DNA of 64,000 bases from Dillenia suffruticosa. Lineage: Eukaryota > Streptophyta > Magnoliopsida > Dilleniales > Dilleniaceae. Location of the stretch: positions 24,499,201 to 24,563,200 of the forward strand of contig JAVTVX010000004.1 in assembly GCA_033439265.1 (NCBI GenBank), given 5' to 3'. The translations under genes and the position numbers were made by a program. Under the pieces are notes generated by a model. The model did not search any database. It was not told the origin of the DNA and saw only the letters and a program-made list of their open reading frames with translations. Shown here piece after piece: positions 37,601-49,057 of the stretch (positions are counted from its first letter, which is position 1; every line of letters begins with the position of its first letter).

Positions 37601-40600
37601 ATTTCAATTTTTTCTTTCTTTTTTCCTGGGGTTGGGGGTGTGTGGGGAGGACTTTTGGCTGAATATGCTCATGGAGGAGTTTATTTTTAGAATTTAAGGA
37701 TATTGTGAGTTTCAACACAGTTAGAGGGCTTTTGTTGGGCACAAAAGTTTATATGAATTGCTCTTACATCCCCCTGAGGAAAGCTGAATCTTTAGTACAA
37801 GTGCATGAAATAATATTGTTATTTATTATTTGCAACAACTATATGATTGCATCACCTGGTAAATGTTTTTTATGTGGGCTTGTCATCATAATTTATGGCC
37901 CTTTTCTTATTATCAAAAGAAAGAGATGAATTTTCAAGTGCCAAGAGGTGTAACCTTTGCAAATCAAAGGCACTTAGACAATGTGCTTCCAACAGCAAGT
38001 AGGATACAACAACAACAATTTGAGCCTTAATCCCAACAATTTGGGATCGGCCATTTGAGAGACAAGCATGAGAAAAAAAAATTAATAAAATGAATAGATA
38101 AAAAAATAAATATGATGGTTTAATTTGTACGGATTCTTCTACGCCATTCTTTCCAACAGCAAGTAGGATCATATTCCAACAGCAAGAAGTGCCTCTCAAC
38201 CGAAATACTCCTTTCTTTCTTTCTTAATGTGCAAAGTACTTTTTATTGATCAAAAGAATGTCTCTGCCTTTTACCATGTGCTTGCAGAGGCCTCACGATG
38301 TGTGCAGCTCATCAACTAGAAAACCTGCTGCCATATACTCAGGGCAAATAAATCAGGATCTTATATCAAAAGAAAATAAATAAATCAGGATCAACACTCT
38401 TACTCCAAAGACAATGTTGAAGAAATAATTGCTTTAATTTTTTTATTCTTCTCTTTTCTTTCCAAAAGTGCTCAGCTTCCTTTACAAGACATTATCTTCC
38501 TGTTTTGGAAAATGCCGAGCTATGTCACTATTACGAGGTGAAAAATATCGAACAATGTTACCATGTCATCATAAAAAATGGAGTACTGCTTTTTTCCTTG
38601 TTGAGTCTATGTCTTTTTTGCATTTTATGTAACTAAAACTTGATGGTGTTTTTGTCTTAATGATGTTGGTTTTTGGATTTGGTTTAACATTTCAGACTAT
38701 GTATTGGAAGGAAGTGAAGGAACACCTTTTGCAGGTTTGCTAATTTATTTCTTAAAGTTGTGGTAGCCTTTCTTTTTTCTTTTGTGTAGAATTGTGGATA
38801 TCATTTGTCTGGTGCATTCCTGACTCGGATGGTTTGCTTAATCACCTCTAATTGCACTCTCTATCATAAGGTGGTTATTACTATGGAAAGATTAAATTTC
38901 CCCCGGAGTATCCATTTAAGCCCCCTGGAATCAGGTACTCTTTTAACTGGGTACTTCAATAATTTTGAGAAATATTAAGATTGTCTCTCCCCCCCTCGTG
39001 TAACATTAATTTAAGCTGTTCTCTGTAGCATGATCACCCCAAATGGACGATTTATGACGCAAAAGAAAATATGCTTGTCCATGAGTGACTGTAAGTTTCT
39101 GAGCCAAGTGGCAAACAGTTTTTCATTTATATTGGTTGCTTGGTTTGTTTGTATATTCATTCATTTGCCAAGATTTTTGCTACAGTTCACCCTGAAAGTT
39201 GGAATCCAATGTGGTCTGTTTCAAGGTGAAGAAAAATCAATGATTTCACTTCGTCCATATGTCTAATACTCGTAAATATTTTTCTGTTATTGCATCAGCT
39301 TCCTCTTTGAGAGGGCATGTTTTATTGCTCACTTCTTCTGGTTTCTAAATCTTTTTGTCTAACTTTTTCCATGTCAATGATGCAGCATCCTTACAGGGCT
39401 TCTTTCATTCATGGTGAGTCTATTGCATTTCCCAAAAAACCAAGTGCTACAACTCTTATTTTCCTTTTTCTTTCTTCTCTCATTGTGTAATACTATGGGT
39501 CCTGCATACATTTTTGCTGTGCTTAAGTACAATACAATTCCGATAGTTCACTTTCACCATTCCTTGAATATAATCCAAATCCTCATGTTTATTGTCATTG
39601 CCTCATTCTAATAGCAGGTTGCAACCAGTTGTGGTGCAATTCTCATTGTCCTATTGTTGTTTCACAAGCAAATTTGAATAGGACGTTTAGAATCTATCAA
39701 GCTATGTGATGTGGCCAACTATGGGGTGGCATTGAGATGCTGGATAGGATTGGATTAGATTAGATTAAACATGTATTAATACTATATTTGACATTGGATT
39801 GGATAAAAGATAAAATAAGTTAGTGTACTAAATACATGAGTGTGCATGTAATGTATGTATTTATATATGTGTATACATAGTCTTACGCATAAATGTAATT
39901 ATGTATACAAATACTTAGAATCTAATTTAATCTCACTCAATCCCATGGGAATAGATGGGCTATGCTTATCCCATTACGTGCATAAAAAGTTTGTAACTTG
40001 GATAAATAGTCCCTTAACTATGATTGATACTTGCCATGACAAACATAGGTTAGACTAATTTTAATTCAATCCTCCCCTTTATCCTGCACTAAACATGACA
40101 TAAGTGAAAGTAAAAGAGAAAAGAGAGACAAAGAAGTAGAGAGAGAAACCATGATGAGAGGGGAAGGAATGAGAGGAGAAGAACCAAAACACAGAAGCAA
40201 GATGGAGAAAGACAATAGGGAGAACTCTGTACCAACTGAATGCTTATAATCGCAGCCTGTATCATTTCAACCTTGATACCTGACTTCGTAGGCAAAGAAC
40301 CTAGGAAACATTGGGCAAAGGTCTTGGTGATAAATTCCTCACTGCAACCCTCCAAAACAAATGGAGGCGGGGTAAGCAACTAAAAGACTTGATGATAAAA
40401 TCCTTAAAATTAGCTGGTTTATTTTGTGCACATCATGTTTAAACAACAATTAAGGATGCCTAATTATTAAGCAAGAACATGAGGGTGCCCTTTAATATTC
40501 TTGTATTGCTGCAATTGGAGTATTTTCGGTTACATTTTATTTGGTTGCATGACAAAAATCATTTGTCTTGCACAGATGGATGACAGCCCTACTACTGGCA

Positions 40601-42890
40601 GTGTCACAACTACAGCTGCAGAGAAGCAAAAATTGGCAAAGGTTTCCCTTGCTTTTAATTGTAAGAAGTAAGTCCATGGCAATATGTAAAATTTTCTTTG
40701 ATTCTGATGCTTGCACAGCGCACTTATATTGGTTTAGTTATTTGTCTGATTTCAAAAACAAAAGCACAGGTGATGTTCAACTATAGTGGTTGGACCACCC
40801 AAGATTTAGTCTAACCTCTTTGCTGTTATTGATGGATTGCCTGAATGTGAAGTAAAGTGAATCACAGTAATGGTCCTTTGTATGATTACTACTGCATCTT
40901 TGATTAGGTTATTTTTATTGTTGGTGCAATTGGACCAAGTTCATCCATGTAATGGCTACTGTGTCATGTTCATTCATGACAGTTGTGCATGCCTGCATGT
41001 TGGTGTTTATGGAGGATGGATGCCTCAGATAATTGTAATATAAATAAATGATAAAACCACTCCTCTCCATTAGTTCAAGCTTAAGGAGACAGGGCATTTG
41101 ACAGGTTTTGAGCTCATAGTTTGTGTGATTCCTTTAAGCCCATTTAAAATTTCACAAGAGTAGCACCCTCTTATAAAATAATCGCAGACCTTAAATTGAA
41201 CATGGGGGAAGTTTTAAGCAATAAGTTATATAGTCACTAATTTCTTTTGGCTTAAGCTTTCTTGTACTTGGTTATCTTGGCAATCAGTATAAAAGGTAGG
41301 GAAAAAAAAAAAGACCCTTCACAATAAAGTAGTAAAGTAAATGTGACTTGGAAAATTGATCTATGCTGGCATTGTGGTTTCCTGATATCTTGATGTGCCC
41401 AACACTGCCAAGTACTGTTAATTGGTTTAAATCAGGAAATTTGGGACCATTACCCTGGAGTGGGGATCTATCTTCTCTCTATAACATTGTTTTATTAAAT
41501 CCGGACCGGACTGCACTGCACAAGCTTCTGGTCCAGAAATATCTAAGGGGTGAAGTCAAAAACCGTCTTTGTTTCTGAAAATCGCCTGACCTGCTGGTCT
41601 AACTGTTTGAACTGAAAATTGGAGCCTGTTGGTCAAACAATTCAGACCGACAGTGGCCAAAAAATTTAAAAGAAAAAATTAAAAGTAGAGTAAACATACA
41701 CATGCATGCGCACACACAGAGAAACAAACAAAACAAAAGCAAGACTTGAGTTCCAGAAAGAAAAAATCTCCTCTGCCTCTTCGTTTCTCTCGCTCAAATC
41801 AGACCAACCCCTCCCCCAACAAAAAATAAACCCTAACTTCATTGCCTTTACTCCTCACTCTATCTTCAGACTTCAGTTGCAGATCTGACCAAGATTATCA
41901 GATCTCAATTCTGATGGCAGAGCTATCACAAGGCTTCTCTTCTCCTTTTTGAGCAGCAAGTCTCACATACTCGGAATCTAGATTCCAGTGGCCAAAGTAT
42001 GTAAGCCATGGGTACCTTATCTCTCATCATCTGCTTCTTCTTTCACCTTGTTGCCAGCCGAGGCACCTCATTCATCTCTACCTCTTGCCTTTTGTTGTTG
42101 ATATGGGATTTTTGTTGGTTTTTGGTTTGAGTTTTGAATTAAGATTTCATTGCAATTTCTTTCATTTTTTTAAGTGGAGATGAATCATTCTGACATTTGA
42201 AATTGTGGAATTTAATTGTCTGATGGTGGAAGGATAAAGGGAAAATTTTGCATGTTGATTGGATTGTTTTTATGTTGTGATTACACTGTCTTTAGGTTGG
42301 TCTCTACTAAATTTGTAACATTTGATTTATTTGGAAATCTGGTCTCAATTTCCTAGGAACTTTCTGGTGTGGCTGGCAGTTGGATGAACTTAATACTTCC
42401 AAAAAACAGTATTCACTGATATCTAATACGTCATGATGATGTCACCTGTTCAACCGTTGGTTGGACCAGGATGGGACCCTGTGATAGATTCTTGTTTCCA
42501 GTTTGATGTCAGTGTCTGTTTGAAAACCTAGCTATAGAGTGTTCAAGGGTCTGCTCGAGGGGCTTAGCCTAACTTGTCGGTTTAATATCCTTTCCCCCCC
42601 GTTTTGTTTCTCATTGCAGCTCAGTATTCAGGAAAATGTTTCCAGAGTATGTTGAGAAGTACAACCAACAACTGCTTTGCAAGCAGTCTGTTTTGGAGCC
42701 GGGATCACCATTGCCTCCACCTGAAGATTCCACTCCAATGTTACATAGGGCACAGCATGATGAGGTGAAGAAAGTAGAACCCTTGAATGACAGAATGAAC
42801 AACAGGAGGCAGTCATTTCCAACCTGGTTGCTGTTATTGGTGGTTTCTGTCTTTGGCATTGTAATGGCCCTCCCTTTGCTTCAACCGTGA
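34634..42890 (+). CDS. UBC34: ER-membrane ubiquitin-conjugating enzyme E2 (UBC32/33/34 group)
   Basis: Nine coding exons, all with GT-AG borders and consistent phase: 34634-34690, 37308-37362, 38696-38734, 38871-38934, 39029-39090, 39186-39225, 39386-39413, 40576-40667, 42620-42890. They total 708 nt, or 235 aa. Seen: MAEKSCVKRLQKEYRALCK, EGTPFAGGYYYGKIKFPPEY, TPNGRF, then KKICLSMSDFHPESWNP with the catalytic Cys near residue 87, ILTGLLSFM, a linker with acidic and Pro stretches, and a C-terminal membrane anchor (WLLLLVVSVFGIVMALPLL, about 213-232). Known: this is the UBC6/UBE2J type, which carries TPN where most E2s have HPN, is tail-anchored in the ER, and serves ER-associated degradation and stress responses. 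The gene looks intact. Two small insertions lie in its introns (36875-36930, 38006-38149), and its 3' half is duplicated upstream. Confidence 0.95.
36875..36930 (+). mobile_element. Tiny Ty3/gypsy integrase-like scrap in a UBC34 intron
   Basis: The frame reads GHSQTDGQFERQNWTLETY, close to the integrase phrase HPQTDGQTER.NRTLE.Y of Ty3/gypsy elements. Only about 60 bp is recognisable, so it is an old fossil and the element boundaries are unknown. Confidence 0.45.
38006..38149 (-). mobile_element. 144-bp RTE-type LINE 3' end or SINE with a 19-bp target duplication
   Basis: Perfect 19-bp direct repeats (TTCCAACAGCAAGTAGGAT, 37987-38005 and 38150-38168) flank the insert. On the minus strand it ends GGCCGATCCCAAATTGTTGG, GATTAAGGCTC and a (TTG)n tail, the hallmark 3' end of plant RTE LINEs. 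Its 5' part (GAATGGCGTAGAAGAATCC) has no matching LINE coding sequence that I recognise. It lies in the third UBC34 coding-region intron, antisense to the gene. Confidence 0.85.
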
Positions 42891-43090
42891 AAAGAATTTT
42901 CTATATTTCAGAAGAAGCTTAATTGAAGAAGGTTTGTAGAGATGCAGTCTCTTGTAGTGTTGGCAAAACTCAATTAGCATTTTATTAGACGTGCAATGTA
43001 TGTAACTGAACTTGTAGAAAAAGGGTGAATGGGAGCATAAATCGGATCCTTCAACCAATGCCTGCCTCTTTTCTCTTACAATGTTTTCAC

Positions 43091-45230
43091 AATTTTTTTT
43101 CCCTCCTTTGTGTGCGTTTCAATGTCAATATATCACCAGTCTGATCTATTGTTAATCCGCTGGGTACTGTGTATTGCTCTGGTTTCATGTATGTACCAGA
43201 GGAGCTGGAATGAGAACCACTCTCTTTTTTCCATTTTTATTCATTTCTCTGGCAGATATCTTGGAGTACTGTTATGTTGCCGACACGCAAAAGGATGATG
43301 TATTTAACTTGGCTTGCCGGGTGGTTTGGAAGCAAATTCTTCGCTGCCAACCCTACCACCTACCCAATGCCTTAGCTGTTGGCCAAAATTGAGGATTCAC
43401 TGGGAAGCTGTATGAGTGCTCATGTTAGCTTTAGAGATAACTATCATAGTCCATGGGTTCAAACCTGTTCAACCTTGCAAAACCAGTTTTTAGAAGAAAA
43501 TTATCGATCATAAATATGCAAAAGTGGGGAAAGTCTAATTATAGGGTTTAAAAATAATCACTATTTTGGGATCCTTAGCAATTTTTCCGGTTTCTAAGTC
43601 ATTATAACCTTTTTTTTTTTTCTCTGGTTATACTGAAATTTGAATTTGGAATCACTCGGGAGTGAAATTGTGACCATTAAACTGTACATCAAATTCCATT
43701 ATAACCTTTGTTTTCTCCACCAAACACGGCAACCAAAAGACTTTTTGGAAATTAATTAAATTCGGTGGGTCTATCTGAATTGAATTAAAATCAAATCAGA
43801 ATCGGATGGTTTTGGTACGGTGAGAAAATAATCGGAACTAGATTGGGACGATGGTTTTAGGTTTGGTTTTGGAATCAAAAGATTCCGGTTTGGTTTGCTC
43901 GGTACCGGTCTCGTCTTGATATTTTACGGTTCTTTTATTGTTTTTTATTTATTTTTTATGATTTTGAAGATTTTTAAAGATTGCCTCACACTTTGATTTT
44001 TGGTACTAGTTTCATCGTTCTGTAAAGGATTTCGGCTCCGATTCCAAAACTAGGAAATGAAATCAAATGAGTGGCTTGACAATTTTGGTTCCATGGGTTC
44101 TGGTTCAGTTTTGATTCAATTCCGATTCGGAACCAGAATCTTGGGCATAGCTACGATTCATATCCTAAAATTGTCAGATCAAATAATGGTTTTAAAGCAT
44201 TAGGTGAAAAAAGTTCAAAGGGTGTTGTTCCGGCCATTCAAACTACAAGGCAGGAAATAATTTGCAAGGGTTTCTAGAGTGGGGATTGCTTTAGTTTCTA
44301 ACCATAATTCGGATTTTCTGAGCAAAAGTTACGTAAATCGGAAAAGGCAAGCTATTTGTGAACTTGGGGGTATATCTCAGAACGGAGACGGACATTATAG
44401 ATACCTCAGATAACTCTCACTGTGAGAAGGCTCATGAATAATAAAATATCAAACGCACCCTATTTTCCTCCCAAGAGAAATAGGGAGGGAGTCCTCCTTA
44501 CAAGGTCCGTAAACTGCGGCGCAAATGATGGCACCTGAAAGCTTTTCAATGTCCGATTTACTTTGATCATTACCCCCACCAACACCACCATATATCTACT
44601 GTGTCTTCCCGCTTTACGTTTTGCCTTCTTTCTTTTCGGTGAAAATGTTTGATTTTCAGGGTAAAAAATTATAAATATCAGACTACTGTGAATACTTGCA
44701 AGTAGGAAACAAACTTTAAAGGTAATAAGAGTATATTTTGCATATCTCTTCGAAGCAAATCGACCAAAGCTTGAGGAATGCAATTGTGAACTTCCTCCAA
44801 CAACTTGGGTTTGGGTTGTGGTATGTGCTTCAAACCATACCTGTCGTTCATGAATCTAGATTTTTCTTGTGAGCTGTTTTCTGTTGATAAAATTCCTATA
44901 TGATTGTATAATTCCCTTTTCAAGTTAAAGTTGGGCACTTGCTTGTCCTCCCAATTAGTTGAGGTATGCATTCGCAATTGCTTTTGGTGTCCCATTCCTT
45001 ACTACAAGAACTTGTTCTGATTTCTTCTCTGCCGCCATGTGATGACATTTTAATTTGGTTGGTTGGCCTTTACATCCAGCACATGAAACGAAGCATTTAA
45101 AAGACAAGAAATAAATTTAGTTTAGGACTCATGGCAATGCCACTAAGTGGCTTATTTTCTCTTTCGAAGTATAAAACAAAGGTTTGGTTTGGGCCGCTGA
45201 CCCCATTCTTGTAGACTTAAAGAGGACCTT
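43091..45230. other. Spacer downstream of the UBC34-like gene
   Basis: No confirmed gene. It contains TGGTTCGGTTTTG-like low-complexity words (43760-44160). A minus-strand frame at 44995-44678 (starting MGHQKQLRMHTSTNWEDKQ and containing LLEEVHNCIPQALVDLLRR) is protein-like in composition but has no recognised family, splice context or partner exon. Confidence 0.4.
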
Positions 45231-45415
45231 GCTTGGGTTCTGGCGTTTCACGCATTTGGAAGAGAGAGTTCTTGAGATCAGTCATTGTCTGTCAAATTTT
45301 TATCAGTAGAAGGATTACCTCCCCGGATGCCTATCCTAGTTTCGGTTTTGATTTTTGCTCTTTTCTTGTATATAGGGTATACATTATCTTCGAGTTTTGG
45401 CCTTTTCTTATCAAA

Positions 45416-46316
45416 ATGCAGGCTGCTGCAACACACAAATATTGCGAGGGTGGGGAATACGATGGCTTTCATTTTGATCCTCAGGTGGATTTTGCACAGG
45501 TAAATTGAGCCTTTCGTTTGTCTTCTTGATCATCTTGTAATTCTCCTCTTTCCATTTTTTATACATGATAAACCAGAATCAGGTCTTGAAGGATGGTGTT
45601 TTCTAAACACTGAAAACCAGTAGACGTGTAAGGTAGAGTTTCGTCTTATGAATCCAAAGTAGTGGTCTGTCTTGTCATATAGTAAGTGTACAAAAAACGG
45701 TTTCCCATCTTTTATCTCAAGCGATGATTTGTGCCAATGCATCACCTTATCATACAATTCCAAGATGTCTTTTCCAGTCCTACACGCGCTAGGGCCAATA
45801 TTTGGGGTAGCAGAATTTGAGAAGCACCCCTGAAAAACTGAATGCTGACATCAGTATTGTGCTGCTTAATTCTTTATTCTTATAATTGTTTCTGTTGGCA
45901 TCAATCAGTTCTTGGAAGAAGCTAGAAGACATGCAAGTCGAGGGCATTTAGGTGCACATTCGTTGTGCTTACAGGAAGCGAAAAGGAAACGATCAAAGGA
46001 GAAAGAGGAGAAGAAATCATGGCAAAGTAGCCTGTTTTCTTGGTGGAAAAGAGACAGAAAGACCAAACCTTGTGAGGAACCTGCAGGTATTGCACAGAAT
46101 TCACATACAAGATGGGGTGGTTATGCCTCTGGTCCTATAATGCAAAAGGGAGAGGTGGCTAGATTTAGGCAGCAACGACCATCATCTGGACCTCTTTCCA
46201 GTACTTTCAATCCCACAAAGAAAGTGGAAGCAGACTTTCCTTATGTGTGTCTAGACCATCATCTTAACAAAACTCGGAGCACAGATTCCTATGGCCCTAT
46301 ATACCTAGTAACCTAA
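45416..46316 (+). CDS. Plant-specific small basic protein, unknown function
   Basis: Two exons: 45416-45499 (28 codons, MQAAATHKYCEGGEYDGFHF then DPQVDFAQ; GTAAAT donor) and 45909-46316 (135 codons + stop; CAG acceptor), in phase, 163 aa. Exon 2 starts FLEEARRHAS, then a Lys/Arg/Glu-rich stretch (KRKRSKEKEEKKSWQ), SSLFSWWKRDRK, a Ser/Pro/Thr-rich part (RPSSGPLSSTFNPTKKVE), and ends YGPIYLVT. I recall the motif set FLEEARRHA ... FSWWK ... SGPL..LFNPTK ... YMCLDQ ... YGPVYLVT from uncharacterised plant proteins, which supports a real gene; no biochemical role is known to me. No signal peptide or membrane segment. The basic cluster could be a nuclear signal (inference). Confidence 0.8.
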
Positions 46317-46751
46317 CGATCTGGTGTCCTAAGGAGATTGTGTGGCATGGCATGTAAATGGGATTTTCTAAATTTTGCCCTTCAAGAATGACTTCCTTCC
46401 CAATGAACAGTGTCTGCCGGAGGGTGGGAATGGAACAAATTGTATTGTGGGGCTTGCCTATGCACTCAGAGATTACAATATTGTAATGCATTTGAATTTT
46501 CTCTTGTTGAAAAAAGGAAAGTTGCTCTGCATGCAATTTGAATTAGGAAAACTGACCATGTTTGGAAAGTAAGATCGTGCTAAAAATCATCTAGATATGG
46601 AGAAAACAGTGGGAGCCCAAGCCCAGCAATGAGGTTGAGGTGGGGATGACCCCATTTATGTGAGGCAGAGACCAACAGAAACCAAGTATTGACCTGTTTA
46701 TGCATTTGAAAATCTGCTTAAACCTGTAATCTCGTATTCGAATTCTTGTAA

Positions 46752-46782
46752 AAAAATAAAATAAAATAAAATAAAATAAAAT
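46752..46782. repeat. (AAAAT)n microsatellite
   Basis: About five or six AAAAT units. The rest of 46317-47291 shows no gene. Confidence 0.85.
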
Positions 46783-47291
46783 TATGCTGAAACCTCTAAA
46801 TCAGCGGTAAGAGTTTGATCTGTCACCAGGCCTTCCCTTCGTTTTCCATTACAGGAGGACCAGGCTGGGTTAAGTTTCACGGTTCCAAATTATGTAAACC
46901 AACTCAAATAATCAAAGACAACAGAAGATTTGGGGGTCGAATTCGCATCAAGAAGATGAAGAAGTGAACTGAAAGGATGATTAATATTTTTCGGTTGTAT
47001 CATGTTAAAAGAAGTTCCTTTGAAGGTCCCGCAGCAGAGATGGATGCTGCTTTCCCCCTCATTCTCACCTTACAAGACAATACAACCAAATACAAAAGCC
47101 GAGTGAGACAAAGGATCTGCGGCTTTGCTGCAAACATTTTACTGTTTCCGTGCCAAAAAAACAATAATAAAATAATAATAACAATGACAACAATAATAAA
47201 GAATAGAAAGAAAGCAAGAGGGAGGAGGGAATGGACTTTTGCCTTCCTCTTCCCAATTCTCATCCCAACCAAAATTTGCAAGCAGGATCGC

Positions 47292-48317
47292 CTAGCTGAG
47301 GTTTGCTTGGGCCACACAGCGCAGTGGATACCCAAAAAAAAAAAAAAATCCTGTACATAGGAGGAGTGGACAGGGCATGGACGCCCACACTTGTTCAACA
47401 TCCGCAGCAGCAAGAGCAGCAGCAACAGCAGCAGCAGCAGAACAGGAAATAGAAGGAACAACCACTCTCTTGGAGCTGAGAAGCCCCCTAAGGGACCTCA
47501 GTCTGGTGCTGATTGTTGGAGATTTTGCTTCTAATTCGTCGCCACCAGTAGTACTAGGAGGAGGCGATGCTGCGGCCGCGGTGGACAAAACGCTTCCGTC
47601 CATCTCCATCTGCCTAGTAGTAGGTATGATGGTGAGGGCGTCAGTGGTCAAATTCCCAAATGGGGTGCTGCTGCCGCTGCTGCTCAAGGCAGCTGGCGGA
47701 GATGGCGATGGAGGATGACGGCCTTCTCCTCCTGGTCCTGTGGCTGTGGTTACCAGCGTCTCGTTGCTCCAGAACAACACATTGGTCGGAAAATTTGGGG
47801 AGTTGGGGTCAGGAAGGATTTGTATTACTACCGTGTCCGAGCAAGGGGTTACAATGGCGTTGCGGCAGAGGGTGCAGGTGGAGTGTGAATGAAACCACGT
47901 CAATGAAGTCCAAGTGGAAGCAGTGGTTGCACTTGGGCAGCATCCGGACCTTCTCCCCCTCCACCATCTCCGACAAACACACCGCGCATTCCTCCCTTTG
48001 CTTCGAGTCCAACGTCTCCACCGCAAGGGACTTGAGGACGGAGGGATCTAGTCCTCTGTGCTGCGGCTGGGCCCACCCCCACCTTCTGCGGCAAAGACCA
48101 AACGTTGGCGTCGTGAGCGCCGCCTCTCCCTGCCGGCCCCGCACGAGGCAGCGCGCCCCCGAAGTGGGTACCAAAACAATTTGGCGTAGATATGGAGGAA
48201 CACCACGAATGCGACCACCAGAAATAGTACGATTATGGCTCCCGCCATGATCTTTCCGGTGAGTTCCACAGCAGTCCAGTCGTGCAGCGCGTCCTTCGAC
48301 GACGGTGAGTCTCCCAT
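47292..48317 (-). pseudogene. ATL3-like RING-H2 ubiquitin ligase gene with frame changes
   Basis: The minus strand starts MGDSPSSKDALHDW at 48317. It has one membrane segment (IMAGAIIVLFLVVAFVVFLH) and a basic stretch, then changes frame near the G-rich run at about 48080. It continues RGLDPSVLKSLAVETL and a RING-H2 EECAVCLSEMVEGEKVRMLP, KCNHCFHLDFID. A 2-base loss then shifts frame (GACGTGGTTTC where GACGTGTGGTTTC is expected), followed by WFHSHSTCTLCRNAIV and a C-terminus with NFPTNVLFW, RLRSLRGLLSSKR and DVEQ, all as in the ATL3 group. The sixth zinc ligand (Cys in H..C) is Phe. Known: intact ATL proteins are single-exon, membrane-anchored E3 ligases. Two frame changes plus a lost ligand argue for a pseudogene, though the frame changes alone could be sequence errors. 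Confidence 0.8.
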
Positions 48318-49057
48318 CTCCTTCCTATCCTTTTTGTCTTTACTGCTTCTCTGCCTGTACCGACCGTACTGTACTGTACTCCAAATCCCCGCAAAGCCCC
48401 CCACCCGCCCTGGGGATGCAAATTTAGAAAGCCAAATTAATACTCTTAAAATGCCTTCAAAAAGAGCAGCAAACTCTCGCCAAAATGAAATCTTCCGTAC
48501 GTCAATCTGAGAGAGAGGATAGGAAATTTAATTTGTACGACTACAGAAGAGGATAAAAGGAATAGAAAGGAAGAGGAAGGCGTAAAAAAAACTTAAAAGG
48601 AAGGAAGAGAGAAGTAACGGGACGGAACAAAGGAAGGAAGAGGGGGAGACGGAAGGACGGGAGCAAGTAATTGAGAGAATGATGATGACTTTTTTTCTGA
48701 GACTCGTAAAATGTTGTTGGCACTGTCAGCTGCAGCCCATAATATTCAGAAGAAGAAGAAGAAGAAGAAGCATTCAAACCAAGTTCCTTCTTTTTTCGAT
48801 TCTTTCCTGCCTTGGGGTGGCGATTATCTGCTCTAGGTAGTCAAACTACCTCCCCCACCCAATATCACTTTCACGGCATTTTTAACGTTTTTTACAAATC
48901 AATGTTCTCTCGTTGATGCAATATCCCGCTCCATGCCCATGTAGTTGAATTGGGTGAGAGCGGAGCAACAACAAAATGCCCCCACGCCCCATGTAGATGT
49001 GGGTGGCGTCAACATTGACGATACAGAGAGTGGTTCCAAAAAAAAAAAAATTCAATT
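48318..49057. other. Spacer between the ATL3-like gene and the foldback element
   Basis: A purine-rich stretch (48540-48680, many GGAAG words) and an (AAG)n run (about 48752-48771) lie upstream of the ATL3-like start. This may be its former promoter. Nothing else is supported. Confidence 0.4.

Noticed and set aside
43411-43475. Possible tRNA-like fragment (CCATGGGTTCAAACCTG)
   Set aside because: A B-box-like word is present, but no consistent acceptor or anticodon stems form.
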